Assembly (NCBI RefSeq): GCF_022662535.1
Contig: NZ_JAKQYM010000002.1
Coordinates: 248,001 to 312,000 of the forward strand
DNA: 64,000 nt
Direction of reading: 5' to 3'
DNA from: Polaribacter marinus
Lineage (GTDB): Bacteria; Bacteroidota; Bacteroidia; Flavobacteriales; Flavobacteriaceae
The notes beneath the pieces were generated by a model, which ran no database searches, was not told the origin of the DNA, and worked only from the letters and a program-made list of their open reading frames with translations. A program made the position numbers and the translations under genes. This document shows positions 27,438 to 37,274 of the stretch, piece after piece (position 1 is the first letter of the stretch; each line of letters starts with the position of its first letter).

Positions 27438-28418
27438 CTAAATATCAATCTTAATATTTTCTTTAATAAAACGATAGATTCTTTGCTCTAACCATCTGTT
27501 TTCTGTAGGTTTAAAAGAACTCATAAATCCTACATGACCACCATAATTGGGAACATCTAAATGAAAAATTTCAGATTTTTTTGCTTCTTCAAATGGAAAA
27601 CATTCTTTAGATAGAAAGGTATCGTCTTTTGCATTGATTAATAAAGTTGGTTTGTCTATTTTTAAAAGGTAAGGTTTAGAGCTTGCTTTTTCCCAATAAT
27701 CTTCTGGACTTGTAAAACCAAAAACAGGAATTGTATACAAATGTTCTAAATGTTTAAACTTAGTAGCTTTAAAAAGTTTTTCTTTATCTAATTGATATTC
27801 AGGAAACTTGTAGGCTTTTTCTAATATTTTATTTTTCATGGTCTTAAAAAAAACTTCCATGTACAATTTGTTCTTTAGTTTATCTAATTCTAATTCTGAA
27901 GAAGCAATATCTATAGGAACAGAAACTGCAATTCCACCTTTTACTTTAGGTGAGATATTTGTAGATTTTTCTCCTAAATATTTTAAGGTAAGATTACCAC
28001 CTAAACTATAACCAATTATAATTATATTGTCATATTCATATGTTTTTAAGATATGATTTACTACATAATCTACATCTTCCGTTTTTCCACTATGATAAGT
28101 AGGAAGTAATAAATTATCTTCTCCACTACAACTTCTTAAATTAAAACAAACAGTGTCTAAACCTTTAGAGTTTAAGTACTTTGTGGTCGAAGTCATATAT
28201 TTTGAATCTGAACTCCCTTCTAAACCATGAATTAATATGGCCAATGTTTTAGACCCTACAAAAGAAAAATCTAAATCAAAAAAGTCTTGATCCCAAGTTG
28301 TAATTCTTTTTCTTGAATAATGAACGCTATCTTTCATAAATAGCGGTCTGTACATTGTGTTAAAATGACTGTTTTTAAACGGTAAAGTAGGAGAGAAGTC
28401 AGATGTAAAAACAGGCAT
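27438..28418 (-). CDS. YheT-family alpha/beta hydrolase
   Basis: 326 aa. Alpha/beta-hydrolase fold: LAILIHGLEGSSDSKYM supplies the oxyanion strand, IIIGYSLGGNLTLKYLG the nucleophile elbow (GYSLGG), and the late PNYGGHVGFM the catalytic histidine. The elbow, the LEGSS segment and the length match the YheT/ABHD1-3 group, whose substrates in bacteria are uncertain, probably lipids or esters. No signal peptide, so cytoplasmic. Divergently placed from pssA. Confidence 0.88.
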   Translation of the reverse strand: MPVFTSDFSPTLPFKNSHFNTMYRPLFMKDSVHYSRKRITTWDQDFFDLDFSFVGSKTLAILIHGLEGSSDSKYMTSTTKYLNSKGLDTVCFNLRSCSGEDNLLLPTYHSGKTEDVDYVVNHILKTYEYDNIIIIGYSLGGNLTLKYLGEKSTNISPKVKGGIAVSVPIDIASSELELDKLKNKLYMEVFFKTMKNKILEKAYKFPEYQLDKEKLFKATKFKHLEHLYTIPVFGFTSPEDYWEKASSKPYLLKIDKPTLLINAKDDTFLSKECFPFEEAKKSEIFHLDVPNYGGHVGFMSSFKPTENRWLEQRIYRFIKENIKIDI

Positions 28419-28515
28419 AGAAAATTTATATTTCTACAAATATGACAAAAAATAAGCGATTTAGAAAACTAACTAAATCAGATTTCATATTTTAGCTTTT
28501 AAATTAACAATAAAA

Positions 28516-29265
28516 ATGAATTTAAAAAAACAGATTCCTAATTTATTAACTCTTGGTAATCTTTTAAGTGGAACAATTGCTACTATTTTTGCTGTACAAG
28601 GAAATTTTGTAACAGCAGGTTTGCTTGTTGTTTTAGGGATATTTTTTGATTTTTTTGATGGATTTGCAGCGCGTTTATTAAATGTATCTGGAGAGTTAGG
28701 TAAACAATTAGACTCTTTAGCAGATATGGTTACAAGCGGAGTTGTACCTGGAATTATAATGTTTAATTTAATAGCAAATAAACATGTTTATAATAATTCT
28801 TTATTTGATTTTAATTTTGTTTTTGAAAACGATACCAATTACCTTCAATATATAGGTTTATTATTAACACTTGGTGCTTGTTACAGATTAGCTAAATTTA
28901 ATATTGATACAAGACAATCAGATTCTTTTATAGGTTTACCAACGCCTGCAATGAGTTTGTTTATAATTTCTTTACCTTTAATTCAAGCAAATACTGATGT
29001 TGAGTTTGTTCAGAATTTAATTAATAATAATTACTTTTTGATTGGGGTGACTTTGTTTTTAACCTATTTGATGAATGCAGAATTGCCTTTGTTTTCATTA
29101 AAATTTAAAGAGTATTCAGTAAAGAATAATTTAATGAAATACTTGTTTTTACTAGCTTCTTTATTAATGATTATTTTCTTACATTATATTTCAATTCCTT
29201 TAATCATCACATTATATGTAATTCTTTCTATAATTAGTAACTATAAGAGAAAATCTACAAATTAA
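28516..29265 (+). CDS. pssA: CDP-diacylglycerol-serine O-phosphatidyltransferase
   Basis: 249 aa. Makes phosphatidylserine, the precursor of phosphatidylethanolamine, in the inner membrane. The CDP-alcohol phosphatidyltransferase motif D-G-x2-A-R-x8-G-x3-D-x3-D is complete: D48, G49, A52, R53, G62, D66, D70. About seven hydrophobic helices follow the normal layout of PssA subtype II enzymes. Starts at the first ATG after an A-rich stretch. Divergent from the YheT gene and convergent with lptB. Confidence 0.93.
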   Translation: MNLKKQIPNLLTLGNLLSGTIATIFAVQGNFVTAGLLVVLGIFFDFFDGFAARLLNVSGELGKQLDSLADMVTSGVVPGIIMFNLIANKHVYNNSLFDFNFVFENDTNYLQYIGLLLTLGACYRLAKFNIDTRQSDSFIGLPTPAMSLFIISLPLIQANTDVEFVQNLINNNYFLIGVTLFLTYLMNAELPLFSLKFKEYSVKNNLMKYLFLLASLLMIIFLHYISIPLIITLYVILSIISNYKRKSTN

Positions 29266-29308
29266 GTGTCTGTTAAAAGCAAATAATGAAGCAAGTAGTT
29301 TAAGAAAA

Positions 29309-30046
29309 TTAAAAAACTTTCTTCTTTTTCAATTCAAAATCTTTACCTAAATATACTTTTCTAACCATTTCATCAGCAGCTAGTTCTTCTGGAGTTCCAC
29401 TTTTTAAAATGCTTCCTTGATACATTAAATACGTTTTATCTGTAATAGCTAAAGTTGCTTGTACATCATGATCTGTAATTAGAATTCCAATGTTTCTATC
29501 TTTTAAATGTGCAACAATGCTTTGTATATCTTCTACAGCAATTGGGTCTACACCAGCAAAAGGTTCATCTAATAAAATAAAATTTGGGTCAGAAGCTAAA
29601 CAACGTGCAATTTCTGTTCTCCGTCTTTCTCCTCCAGATAATAAATCCCCTCTATTTTTACGAACATGACCAATATTAAACTCTTCAATCAAAGACTCTA
29701 ACTTAATTTTCTGTTGTTTTTTTGATAAATCGGTAAATTGTAAAACAGACATAATATTGTCTTCTACAGATAATTTTCTAAAAACAGAAGCTTCTTGTGC
29801 TAAATAACCAATACCTTTTTGTGCACGTTTGTACATTGGGTCTTCGGTAATTTCTTCATCATTTAAAAAGATTTGTCCTTTATTTGGCTTTACCATTCCA
29901 ACAATCATGTAGAAAGAAGTTGTTTTTCCTGCTCCATTTGGACCCAAAAGGCCTATTATTTCGCCTTGTTGAACTTCTAGAGAAATGCCTTTTACAACTT
30001 TTCTGCTTCCGTAAAGCTTTTGAATGTTATCTGCTCTTAATATCAT
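29309..30046 (-). CDS. lptB: LPS export ABC transporter ATP-binding protein
   Basis: 245 aa. ATPase of the LptB2FG complex that extracts LPS from the inner membrane. Walker A GPNGAGKTT (35-44), signature LSGGERRRTEIARCLA, Walker B FILLDEPFAGVDP with the catalytic Glu, and H-loop ITDHDV. The LptB-specific pattern (LSGGERRR, DEPFAGVDPI) is clear. The -7 promoter element ends only 4 nt before the ATG, so the transcript may be leaderless. Other Lpt genes are not in the window. Confidence 0.94.
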   Translation of the reverse strand: MILRADNIQKLYGSRKVVKGISLEVQQGEIIGLLGPNGAGKTTSFYMIVGMVKPNKGQIFLNDEEITEDPMYKRAQKGIGYLAQEASVFRKLSVEDNIMSVLQFTDLSKKQQKIKLESLIEEFNIGHVRKNRGDLLSGGERRRTEIARCLASDPNFILLDEPFAGVDPIAVEDIQSIVAHLKDRNIGILITDHDVQATLAITDKTYLMYQGSILKSGTPEELAADEMVRKVYLGKDFELKKKKVF

Positions 30047-30050
30047 ACAT

Positions 30051-30058
30051 CAAAGATA
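30051..30058 (-). promoter_or_regulatory. -7 element of the lptB promoter
   Basis: TATCTTTG on the minus strand matches the Bacteroidota consensus TAnnTTTG. Only four bases separate it from the lptB ATG at 30046, which leaves almost no 5' leader. No convincing -33 TTG was picked out. Confidence 0.6.
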
Positions 30059-30089
30059 GTAAAACTGTTAAAGTGATTTCTTAAAGTAA

Positions 30090-30443
30090 TTATAAAGTAT
30101 TTTCTTCTTCTAAAAGCTCCCAATATTCTAATGCTTTTCTTAAATGAGGAATTACAATTGTACCTCCAACTAAATTGGCAATAGACATGGTTTCCATCAT
30201 TTCTTCTTTAGAAACACCGTTTTTATATGCAGTTTCTAAATGATATTGAATGCAATCATCACAACGTAAAACTGCAGAGGCAACTAAGCCTAATAACTCT
30301 TTTGTTTTTACAGGTAAATGCCCTTCTTTAAAAGCATTTGTGTCTAAATTAAATATTCTTTTAATTACTTTATTATCAGAAGCTAAAATTTTATCGTTCA
30401 TTTTCTGACGATATTCATTAAATTTTTGAACTTTACTTGGCAT
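30090..30443 (-). CDS. Carboxymuconolactone decarboxylase-family (AhpD-like) protein
   Basis: 117 aa. The AhpD-type redox motif C-x2-C-x3-H is present (C61, C64, H68 in LRCDDCIQYHLE), with the downstream GVSKEEMMETMSIA helix of the family. Members form small oligomers and act as thiol peroxidases or alkylhydroperoxide-related reductants; the physiological substrate is unknown. It overlaps the tatC 3' end by 11 nt and is probably co-transcribed with kdsD-tatC. Confidence 0.88.
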   Translation of the reverse strand: MPSKVQKFNEYRQKMNDKILASDNKVIKRIFNLDTNAFKEGHLPVKTKELLGLVASAVLRCDDCIQYHLETAYKNGVSKEEMMETMSIANLVGGTIVIPHLRKALEYWELLEEENTL

Positions 30444-31248
30444 CTTTTTGTTGTTTTTTGATAACTCTTCTTGAGACTTTTATGCTAATTTCATACAAAA
30501 TAAGAATAGGTATGGCTACTATAACTTGACTGGCAACATCTGGTGGTGTAATAATTGCTGCTACAATTAATACAACCACTAGGGCATGTTTTCTGTATTT
30601 CTTTAAAAACTCTGGTGTAATTAAACCTATTTTAGTTAAAAAGTATATTAAAACAGGTAGTTCAAATAAGATTGAAACACCTAATAACATGTTAGTAACT
30701 AGTCCAATATGTGATTCTAGAGTAAAACTGTTTTGAATTGCATCTGTAATTTGATAATTGTATAAGAATTGAATAGAAATTGGAGCAATAACATAAAAAC
30801 TAAAAAATACACCGATAAAAAATAAAAGAGAAGCAATAAAGATAAATCCTCTAGATCTTTTTATTTCGTGTGCTGTTAAACCAGGAGAAACAAACCTCCA
30901 AATTTCCCATAAAATATAAGGAAAAGAAACAATAATACCTAAAATAAAAGAAGACCAAATGGAATTCATTAATTGAGAAGTAACTTTTATACTCTGTAGT
31001 TTTTTATCATCAAAATTAACATTACAAAAAGCACTATCCATTCCAAAAAAATTAAAGAAATCACAAAATAATCGGTAAGTGATAAAGTCAGATTTTATAT
31101 GTGCTAATAAAAAGTGATTATAAACTTGTTCTGCAAAAACAAAGAATATAATTGTCATAATAAAAATTGCCGCAGCACTTCTTACCAAATGCCATCTAAG
31201 TTCTTCTAAATGACCTAAAAAGGACATTTCTTTTTGTTGTTCTCCCAT
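30433..31248 (-). CDS. tatC: Sec-independent protein translocase TatC
   Basis: 271 aa. Multi-spanning receptor of the twin-arginine translocase. FLGHLEELRWHLVRSA at residues 10-25 is the conserved cytoplasmic N-terminus (HLxELR), followed by six hydrophobic helices, FPYILWEIWRFVSPGLT and the late ITPPDVASQ loop. It carries an inserted periplasmic loop (about residues 45-85, with two Cys residues) that is longer than in E. coli. The start ATG overlaps the kdsD stop by one base. TatA/B are not nearby. Confidence 0.94.
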   Translation of the reverse strand: MGEQQKEMSFLGHLEELRWHLVRSAAAIFIMTIIFFVFAEQVYNHFLLAHIKSDFITYRLFCDFFNFFGMDSAFCNVNFDDKKLQSIKVTSQLMNSIWSSFILGIIVSFPYILWEIWRFVSPGLTAHEIKRSRGFIFIASLLFFIGVFFSFYVIAPISIQFLYNYQITDAIQNSFTLESHIGLVTNMLLGVSILFELPVLIYFLTKIGLITPEFLKKYRKHALVVVLIVAAIITPPDVASQVIVAIPILILYEISIKVSRRVIKKQQKDAK

Positions 31249-32216
31249 TAAAAAATACCTTCTTTAATTAAATCATGTAAGTGTACTACACCTACATAAT
31301 TATGATGATCATCAACAACTAAGATTTGAGTAATGTTGTTGTTTTCTAGCGTATCTAAAGCTTCAATAGCCATTGCACTTTCAAGAATTGTCTTTGGGTT
31401 GTTACCCATAATGTCTTTAGCAGTAAAATGATTTATTTCGGTAGTTTTACTTAACATTCTTCTGATATCACCATCTGTAATAATTCCTACAATTTTATCT
31501 TCTTTTAAAACAGCAGTTACCCCTAATCTTTTTTCAGAAATTTCTATAATTACTTTAGTAATGCTATCTGTAACATTAACTTTAGGTAATAAATTGTTTT
31601 TAGTTAAATCTGAAACTTTTAAAAATAAACGTTTGCCTAAAGCACCTCCTGGATGATATTTTGCAAAATCTTTACTTGTAAAATCATTTAGTTTTAATAG
31701 GCAAACAGCAAGAGCGTCTCCCATAACTAATTGTGCTGTTGTACTTGTTGTTGGCGCTAAGTTATTTGGACAAGCTTCTTTTTCTACAAAAGTATTTAAT
31801 GGAAAATCTGAATTTTTACCTAAAAAAGAATCTATATTTCCGGTAATAGCTATAATTTTATTTCCATAACTTTTGATTAACGGAACCAATACTTTAATTT
31901 CTGGAGTATTTCCACTTTTAGAAATACAAATAACAACATCGTCTTTTTGAACATTCCCTAAATCTCCATGTATAGCATCAGCTGCATGCATAAAAATGGC
32001 AGGTGTTCCAGTGGAATTAAAGGTTGCCACAATTTTAGTTGCAATGTTGGCACTTTTACCAATTCCTGTAACAATTACCCTTCCTTTAGATTTTATAATA
32101 CATTTAACAGCATTTTCAAAATCTGTATTAATTAAATTTGCTAAATTAGCAATAGCATTGCTTTCAGCTAAAATTGTTTCTTTTGCATTTGCAATAATTG
32201 TGGAATGATTTTTCAA
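31248..32216 (-). CDS. kdsD: D-arabinose 5-phosphate isomerase (KpsF/GutQ family), TTG start
   Basis: 322 aa. Converts ribulose 5-phosphate to arabinose 5-phosphate, the first step to Kdo in LPS. SIS domain at about residues 40-175 (TGIGKSANIATKIVATFNSTG, AIHGDLGN, SKSGNTPE), then two CBS domains (about 205-322; ITDGDIRRML and the final VVHLHDLI). Overall length fits KdsD. The reading frame begins with TTG at 32216; no in-frame ATG gives a complete SIS domain. First gene of kdsD-tatC-AhpD-like. Confidence 0.92.
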   Translation of the reverse strand: MKNHSTIIANAKETILAESNAIANLANLINTDFENAVKCIIKSKGRVIVTGIGKSANIATKIVATFNSTGTPAIFMHAADAIHGDLGNVQKDDVVICISKSGNTPEIKVLVPLIKSYGNKIIAITGNIDSFLGKNSDFPLNTFVEKEACPNNLAPTTSTTAQLVMGDALAVCLLKLNDFTSKDFAKYHPGGALGKRLFLKVSDLTKNNLLPKVNVTDSITKVIIEISEKRLGVTAVLKEDKIVGIITDGDIRRMLSKTTEINHFTAKDIMGNNPKTILESAMAIEALDTLENNNITQILVVDDHHNYVGVVHLHDLIKEGIF

Positions 32217-32355
32217 GCTTAAAGTATTTTATCAGAATAAAAAAAAGTTATATCTTTAGATATAAGAAACAGGCAAATTTACTACAAAAAATAGTTTCAA
32301 CAAACTATATAAAGGTTTGTATTTTGTTTTTAATGTTAAACGAATATATACATAA

Positions 32356-34539
32356 ATGGATTTACATGGTCCTCTTAAAAAATTCTTTGGATTTAATAAG
32401 TTTAAAGGTTTACAAGAAGAAGTAATTAAAAGTATAGTAAGTAACAAAAATACATTTGTTATAATGCCAACGGGTGGTGGAAAGTCTCTATGCTATCAAT
32501 TACCAGCATTAATGAAAGAAGGTACAGCAATTGTTGTTTCTCCTTTAATTGCATTAATGAAAAATCAGGTAGATGCTATAAGAGGTATTTCTGAAAATCA
32601 TGGTATTGCTCATGTTTTAAACTCGTCTCTAAATAAAACAGAAGTTGCACAAGTTAAAGAAGATATTGCAAACGGAATAACAAAACTCTTATATGTAGCA
32701 CCAGAATCTTTAATAAAAGAAGAATATGTTACTTTTTTAAGAACCCAAAAAATTTCTTTTGTAGCCATTGATGAAGCGCATTGTATTTCTGAGTGGGGTC
32801 ACGATTTTAGACCAGAATACAGAAATTTAAAACATATTATTAAGGCTATTGATAATGTACCGGTTATTGGTTTAACAGCAACAGCTACAGAAAAAGTACA
32901 AGAAGATATTCTTAAAACATTAGGAATTACTGATGCAAATAGATTTAAAGCTTCTTTTAATAGAGCTAATCTATTCTACGAAGTAAGACCCAAAACAAAA
33001 GAAGTAGAAAAAGATATTATCCGTTTTGTAAAACAAAGAATGGGTAAATCTGGAATTATTTATTGTTTAAGTAGAAAAAAAGTTGAAGAAATTGCACAAA
33101 TTTTACAAGTAAACGGAATTAAAGCAGTGCCATATCATGCTGGTTTAGATGCTAAAACACGAGTAAAACATCAAGATATGTTCTTAATGGAAGATTGCGA
33201 TGTGGTTGTGGCTACTATTGCTTTTGGAATGGGAATTGATAAGCCCGATGTTCGTTTTGTAATTCATCATGATATTCCTAAAAGTTTAGAAAGTTATTAT
33301 CAAGAAACAGGTAGAGCCGGACGAGATGACGGTGAAGGATATTGTTTGGCTTTTTATGCTTATAAAGACATCGAGAAATTAGAAAAATTTATGGCTAGTA
33401 AGCCTGTTGCTGAACAAGAAATTGGTCATGCTTTGTTACAAGAGGTGGTGGGTTATGCCGAAACTTCTATGAACCGAAGAAAATACTTGTTGCATTATTT
33501 TGGTGAAGAATTTGATGAAATTAATGGGGATGGTGCAGATATGGATGATAATTCTAGAAATCCAAAGAAAAAACACGAAGCTAAAGAAGATGTCGTAAAA
33601 TTATTAAAGGTAGTCAAGTTGAGTCTTCAACAATACAAATCAAAAGAAGTAGTAAATACTTTAATAGGTAAAGAAAATGCTTTACTAACTTCACATAAAA
33701 CACATTTACAAGATTATTTTGGAATAGGAAAAGACAGGTCTGCTTCATACTGGATGGCCTTATTACGTCAAGTTTTGGTGGTAAACTACATTCGAAAAGA
33801 AATTGAACAATATGGAGTTATCAAACTAACTAAAGAAGGAGAGGATTATATGAATAATCCTACAAGTTTTATGATGACAGAAGATCATTCATATTCTGAA
33901 GAAAATGATAATGCTATTATAACAAATGCAAAATCTTCTGGTGGGGCGGCAGATGAAAAGTTAGTTAAACTTTTAAAAGATTTACGTAAAAGAGTTGCTA
34001 CAAAACTAGGAGTACCGCCTTTTGCTGTTTTTCAAGATCCATCTTTGGATGATATGGCTTTAAAATATCCATGTACATTAGAAGAACTTTCTAAAGTACA
34101 CGGAGTTGGAGAGGGAAAGGCTAAAAAATTTGGTAAAGATTTTGTAACATTAATAGCTGATTATGTAGAAGAAAATGATGTTCTAAGACCAGACGATTTA
34201 ATTGTAAAAAGTACTGGGATGAATTCTGGACTAAAGCTATTTATTATACAAAATACGGATAAAAAATTGCCTTTAGAAGATATCGCAAAATCGAAAGGCT
34301 TAAAAATTAGTGAATTGATAAAAGAAATGGAAGCTATTATTTTTTCTGGAACGAAATTAAATATCGATTATTCTTTAGATGATTTGCTAGATGAAGACCA
34401 GCAAGAAGAAATTCACGAGTATTTTATGGAAGCCGAAACCGATAAAATTCAGGAAGCTTTAGACGAATTTGATGGAGATTATGATGAAGAAGAACTTCGA
34501 TTAATGAGGATCAAGTTTATTAACGAAGTAGGAAACTAA
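32356..34539 (+). CDS. recQ: ATP-dependent DNA helicase RecQ
   Basis: 727 aa. A 3'-5' superfamily 2 helicase for recombination and repair of stalled forks. Walker A MPTGGGKS (37-44), DEAH box AIDEAHCISEWGHDFRP, the RecQ-specific aromatic loop within it, motif VI QETGRAGRDDGEG, then the RQC region. The zinc cysteines of E. coli RecQ are not evident in the region after motif VI (TSMNRRKYLLHYFGEEF), as in many flavobacterial homologues. A C-terminal HRDC-like helical domain (LKDLRKRVATKLGVPPFAVF) follows, and then an extra roughly 110-residue acidic tail. Convergent with the ZIP gene, 9 nt between stops. Confidence 0.93.
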   Translation: MDLHGPLKKFFGFNKFKGLQEEVIKSIVSNKNTFVIMPTGGGKSLCYQLPALMKEGTAIVVSPLIALMKNQVDAIRGISENHGIAHVLNSSLNKTEVAQVKEDIANGITKLLYVAPESLIKEEYVTFLRTQKISFVAIDEAHCISEWGHDFRPEYRNLKHIIKAIDNVPVIGLTATATEKVQEDILKTLGITDANRFKASFNRANLFYEVRPKTKEVEKDIIRFVKQRMGKSGIIYCLSRKKVEEIAQILQVNGIKAVPYHAGLDAKTRVKHQDMFLMEDCDVVVATIAFGMGIDKPDVRFVIHHDIPKSLESYYQETGRAGRDDGEGYCLAFYAYKDIEKLEKFMASKPVAEQEIGHALLQEVVGYAETSMNRRKYLLHYFGEEFDEINGDGADMDDNSRNPKKKHEAKEDVVKLLKVVKLSLQQYKSKEVVNTLIGKENALLTSHKTHLQDYFGIGKDRSASYWMALLRQVLVVNYIRKEIEQYGVIKLTKEGEDYMNNPTSFMMTEDHSYSEENDNAIITNAKSSGGAADEKLVKLLKDLRKRVATKLGVPPFAVFQDPSLDDMALKYPCTLEELSKVHGVGEGKAKKFGKDFVTLIADYVEENDVLRPDDLIVKSTGMNSGLKLFIIQNTDKKLPLEDIAKSKGLKISELIKEMEAIIFSGTKLNIDYSLDDLLDEDQQEEIHEYFMEAETDKIQEALDEFDGDYDEEELRLMRIKFINEVGN

Positions 34540-34548
34540 ATTCTCTTT

Positions 34549-35226
34549 TTATAAAGTAAAGAATGTTAATAATACACCTAATAAAATTGCTGTAAATTTT
34601 TGTAAATTAAATTTATGATTTTCAGAACTTTCAAAGAGAATAATTGTAGAGATATGTAAGAAAACTCCTATAATTAAAGCTGTTATTTCTGTAGAATATG
34701 TAATAAAAAAGGGAACTTTATCTCCTAATAAAACACCTAAAGGACTCATTAATCCAAAGAAAAACAAGAAAAATAACACTCTTTTTTTTGAGTATTTTTC
34801 ATGTAATAAAAAAGTAGTCAATACAATTGCAATAGGAATTTTATGAACAATAATTGCCCATAATAAATTATCTCCAGAATTATGAATAGGCAACCCTTCT
34901 GAAAAAGCATGTAAACATAAACTAATAAATAACAAAGTTGGAAACTGTTTGTTATCATTATGAATATGTATATGTCCGTGCTCTGCTCCTTTAGAGAATG
35001 ACTCTAAAATTGATTGTAAAATTATACCGATTAAAATAAAAATACCTATTGTTTTGTAATTTGAAGTTGCCGTATAAACTTCTGGTAGTAGATGTAAAAC
35101 AGTAACAGAAAGTAAATAAGCACCACTAAAAGCTAATAATAAACGTACAATTTTATTACTAGGTTTCATTATAAAAACCAATAAAGAACCAATAAGTACA
35201 GATAAAATTAATAAGATATAATTCAC
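34549..35226 (-). CDS. ZIP-family metal transporter
   Basis: 225 aa with about seven hydrophobic helices. The metal-site helix HAFSEGLPI (near residue 107) is the H-x3-E-G motif of ZIP helix IV, and HKIPIAIVLTTFLL is the helix V counterpart (HK-P). A His-rich loop (HGHIHIHND) precedes them. Predicted divalent cation (zinc or similar) uptake across the inner membrane. The ATG overlaps the methyltransferase stop by four bases. Confidence 0.9.
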   Translation of the reverse strand: MNYILLILSVLIGSLLVFIMKPSNKIVRLLLAFSGAYLLSVTVLHLLPEVYTATSNYKTIGIFILIGIILQSILESFSKGAEHGHIHIHNDNKQFPTLLFISLCLHAFSEGLPIHNSGDNLLWAIIVHKIPIAIVLTTFLLHEKYSKKRVLFFLFFFGLMSPLGVLLGDKVPFFITYSTEITALIIGVFLHISTIILFESSENHKFNLQKFTAILLGVLLTFFTL

Positions 35227-35948
35227 TTGGCAACAATAATTAATCGGTTAGAAGTATTTGCATCAAAAGTAGATAAATTATAATCACCAAAAATATTTGT
35301 AATTGTAAAACCTACTTTTTCAAAATATAATTTCATTTTATTTACATCCAAATACTTTACACGTTCTGTATAGGAATGTTCTTTTCCGTCAGCAAAAAAT
35401 GAAATATGTTTTAATATAAAACCATCATTAATTTCTCTCTTTATATTAAAGGTAATGTTGTCTACAACTTTTACTTCTTTTGTAACTAAATTAGCTTTTA
35501 CCTTTACTGCATTTAAAAAATCGAAAACAAAAAAACCATCTTTTTTTAATCCTTGCTTTATATTCTTTAAAATAAGAAGATCTTCTTTATCATCTTCAAA
35601 ATAACCAAAACTTGTAAATAGGTTAAAAATGGCGTCATATTGATTTTGAATAGGCTCTCGCATGTCATGAACTTCAAATTTTAAGTGGTTGTTTTCGAAT
35701 TTTTTAGCATGTTTTATGCTGTTTTCAGATAAATCTGCACCAGTAACTTTGTATCCTAAAGAGTTTAAAAATACAGAGTGACGCCCTTTTCCACAAGGTA
35801 AATCTAAAATACTTGTAGATTTAGGCAAGTCCAAAAACTCAGTTATATTTTTCATAAATAACTGTGCATCGGTATCATTTCTATTTTTATAGAGGGTATG
35901 ATAATAAGGTGTATTAAACCAATTTGTAAACCAATCTTTTGTTTTCAT
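35223..35948 (-). CDS. class I SAM-dependent methyltransferase
   Basis: 241 aa. SAM-binding loop ILDLPCGKGRHSVFL at about residues 44-58, acidic end of strand 2 VTGADLSENSI, and FNLFTSFGYF as motif post II. The N-terminal WFNTPYYHTLYKNRND is typical of a flavobacterial group annotated only as methyltransferase. Substrate unknown; not obviously a tRNA or rRNA enzyme. Upstream of, and probably co-transcribed with, the ZIP transporter. Confidence 0.87.
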   Translation of the reverse strand: MKTKDWFTNWFNTPYYHTLYKNRNDTDAQLFMKNITEFLDLPKSTSILDLPCGKGRHSVFLNSLGYKVTGADLSENSIKHAKKFENNHLKFEVHDMREPIQNQYDAIFNLFTSFGYFEDDKEDLLILKNIKQGLKKDGFFVFDFLNAVKVKANLVTKEVKVVDNITFNIKREINDGFILKHISFFADGKEHSYTERVKYLDVNKMKLYFEKVGFTITNIFGDYNLSTFDANTSNRLIIVAK

Positions 35949-36032
35949 AAGTATTTTCAGTCTGTAAAAGTAACCAAATCTTACGTTTTTAAAAATGAAT
36001 TTCTTAATTAGTATAAATCCTATTTAAAAATG

Positions 36033-36040
36033 TATTTTTG
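36033..36040 (+). promoter_or_regulatory. -7 element before the THUMP methyltransferase gene
   Basis: TATTTTTG fits TAnnTTTG and ends 19 nt before the ATG at 36060, giving a short leader of about 12-15 nt. Confidence 0.6.
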
Positions 36041-36059
36041 CAAACAATTACAGTGATTT

Positions 36060-37259
36060 ATGGATAAAGATTTTAAAATGACGGCAACTACACTTTTTGG
36101 TTTAGAAGGTGTATTAGCAGAGGAGCTTAAAAATTTAGGAGCACAAGATGTAAAAGAGGCTATTAGAAGTGTTTCTTTTAGAGGAGATAAAGGTTTTATG
36201 TACAAAGCAAATATTGCTTTAAGAACTGCTGTTAGAATTTTAAAACCCATTAAAGTTTGTAAAATTTACGATGAAGAAGATCTGTATGAAGCCATTCAAA
36301 AAATCAAATGGGAAAATTATTTAGACGCAGACGGAACTTTTGCAATAGGGGCTGTTGTAAATTCTAAAAATTTTACTTCAAATTCGCATTATATTTCTTT
36401 AAAATCAAAAGATGCAATTGCTGATTATTTTCGTCATAAATATCATAAAAGACCTAATGTAGATTTAAAGTACCCAGATGTAAAAATCCACATTCATATT
36501 CAAAAAGAATGGTTAACCGTTTCTTTAGATTCTTCTGGAGATTCTTTGCATAAAAGAGGATATAGAACAGCTACTAATATTGCGCCAATAAACGAAGTTT
36601 TAGCAGCAGGTATGGTTTTATTGTCAGGATATACCGGCGAAGAAAATTTTATAGATCCTATGTGTGGTTCTGGAACTATTTTAATTGAAGCTGCAATGAT
36701 TGCTAATAATATACCTGCAAATATTAATAGAAAATTGTTTGCTTTTGAAAATTGGAAAGATTACGATGAAGACTTATATTTTACAATACAAGAATCTTTA
36801 TTAAAGAAAATCCGTTCTTCACACTTTAAAATCATGGGCTTTGATAAAGCACCATCTGCTGTACAAAAAGCACAGGCCAATGTAGAAAATGCGAATTTAG
36901 ATGAGTTTATAGGGGTACACCATGTAAACTTTTTTAACTCTAAAAAAGAAGTATTTGGTAATACTACAATTCTATTCAATCCACCTTATGGTGAGCGTTT
37001 AAATATAGATACAGAAGAATTTTATAAAAAAATAGGAGATACATTAAAGCACAATTACCCTGGTTCTACAGCTTGGTTGATTACTTCAGATACAGGTGCT
37101 TTAAAATCTGTAGGCTTACGAACCTCTAAAAGAATTGCACTTAAAAATGGAGATTTAGATTGTAAGTTTGTAAGATACGACCTATATGAAGGAACACGTA
37201 AATTTAAAGAACCTAAAGTAGAAACAGATTCTAATACAGAAACAAATTCTGAAGATTAA
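36060..37259 (+). CDS. THUMP-domain RNA guanine-N2 methyltransferase (RlmL-like)
   Basis: 399 aa. N-terminal THUMP domain (residues 1-160; MTATTLFGLEGVLAEEL opening), then a Rossmann methyltransferase with IDPMCGSGTILIEAAMIA as SAM motif I and FNPPYGERL as the NPPY catalytic motif for exocyclic-amine methylation. Corresponds to the RlmL half of E. coli RlmKL (m2G2445 of 23S rRNA); the RlmK half is absent, as in most non-proteobacteria. The C-terminus ends in a low-complexity TDSNTETNSED tail. Confidence 0.9.
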   Translation: MDKDFKMTATTLFGLEGVLAEELKNLGAQDVKEAIRSVSFRGDKGFMYKANIALRTAVRILKPIKVCKIYDEEDLYEAIQKIKWENYLDADGTFAIGAVVNSKNFTSNSHYISLKSKDAIADYFRHKYHKRPNVDLKYPDVKIHIHIQKEWLTVSLDSSGDSLHKRGYRTATNIAPINEVLAAGMVLLSGYTGEENFIDPMCGSGTILIEAAMIANNIPANINRKLFAFENWKDYDEDLYFTIQESLLKKIRSSHFKIMGFDKAPSAVQKAQANVENANLDEFIGVHHVNFFNSKKEVFGNTTILFNPPYGERLNIDTEEFYKKIGDTLKHNYPGSTAWLITSDTGALKSVGLRTSKRIALKNGDLDCKFVRYDLYEGTRKFKEPKVETDSNTETNSED

Positions 37260-37274
37260 TTTTTTTAGACTTAT

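Noticed and set aside
32198..32447. Open frames on both strands between kdsD and recQ
   Set aside because: They overlap the ends of both genes and the intergenic promoter region; composition is Lys/Ile/Leu-rich without any protein-like pattern.
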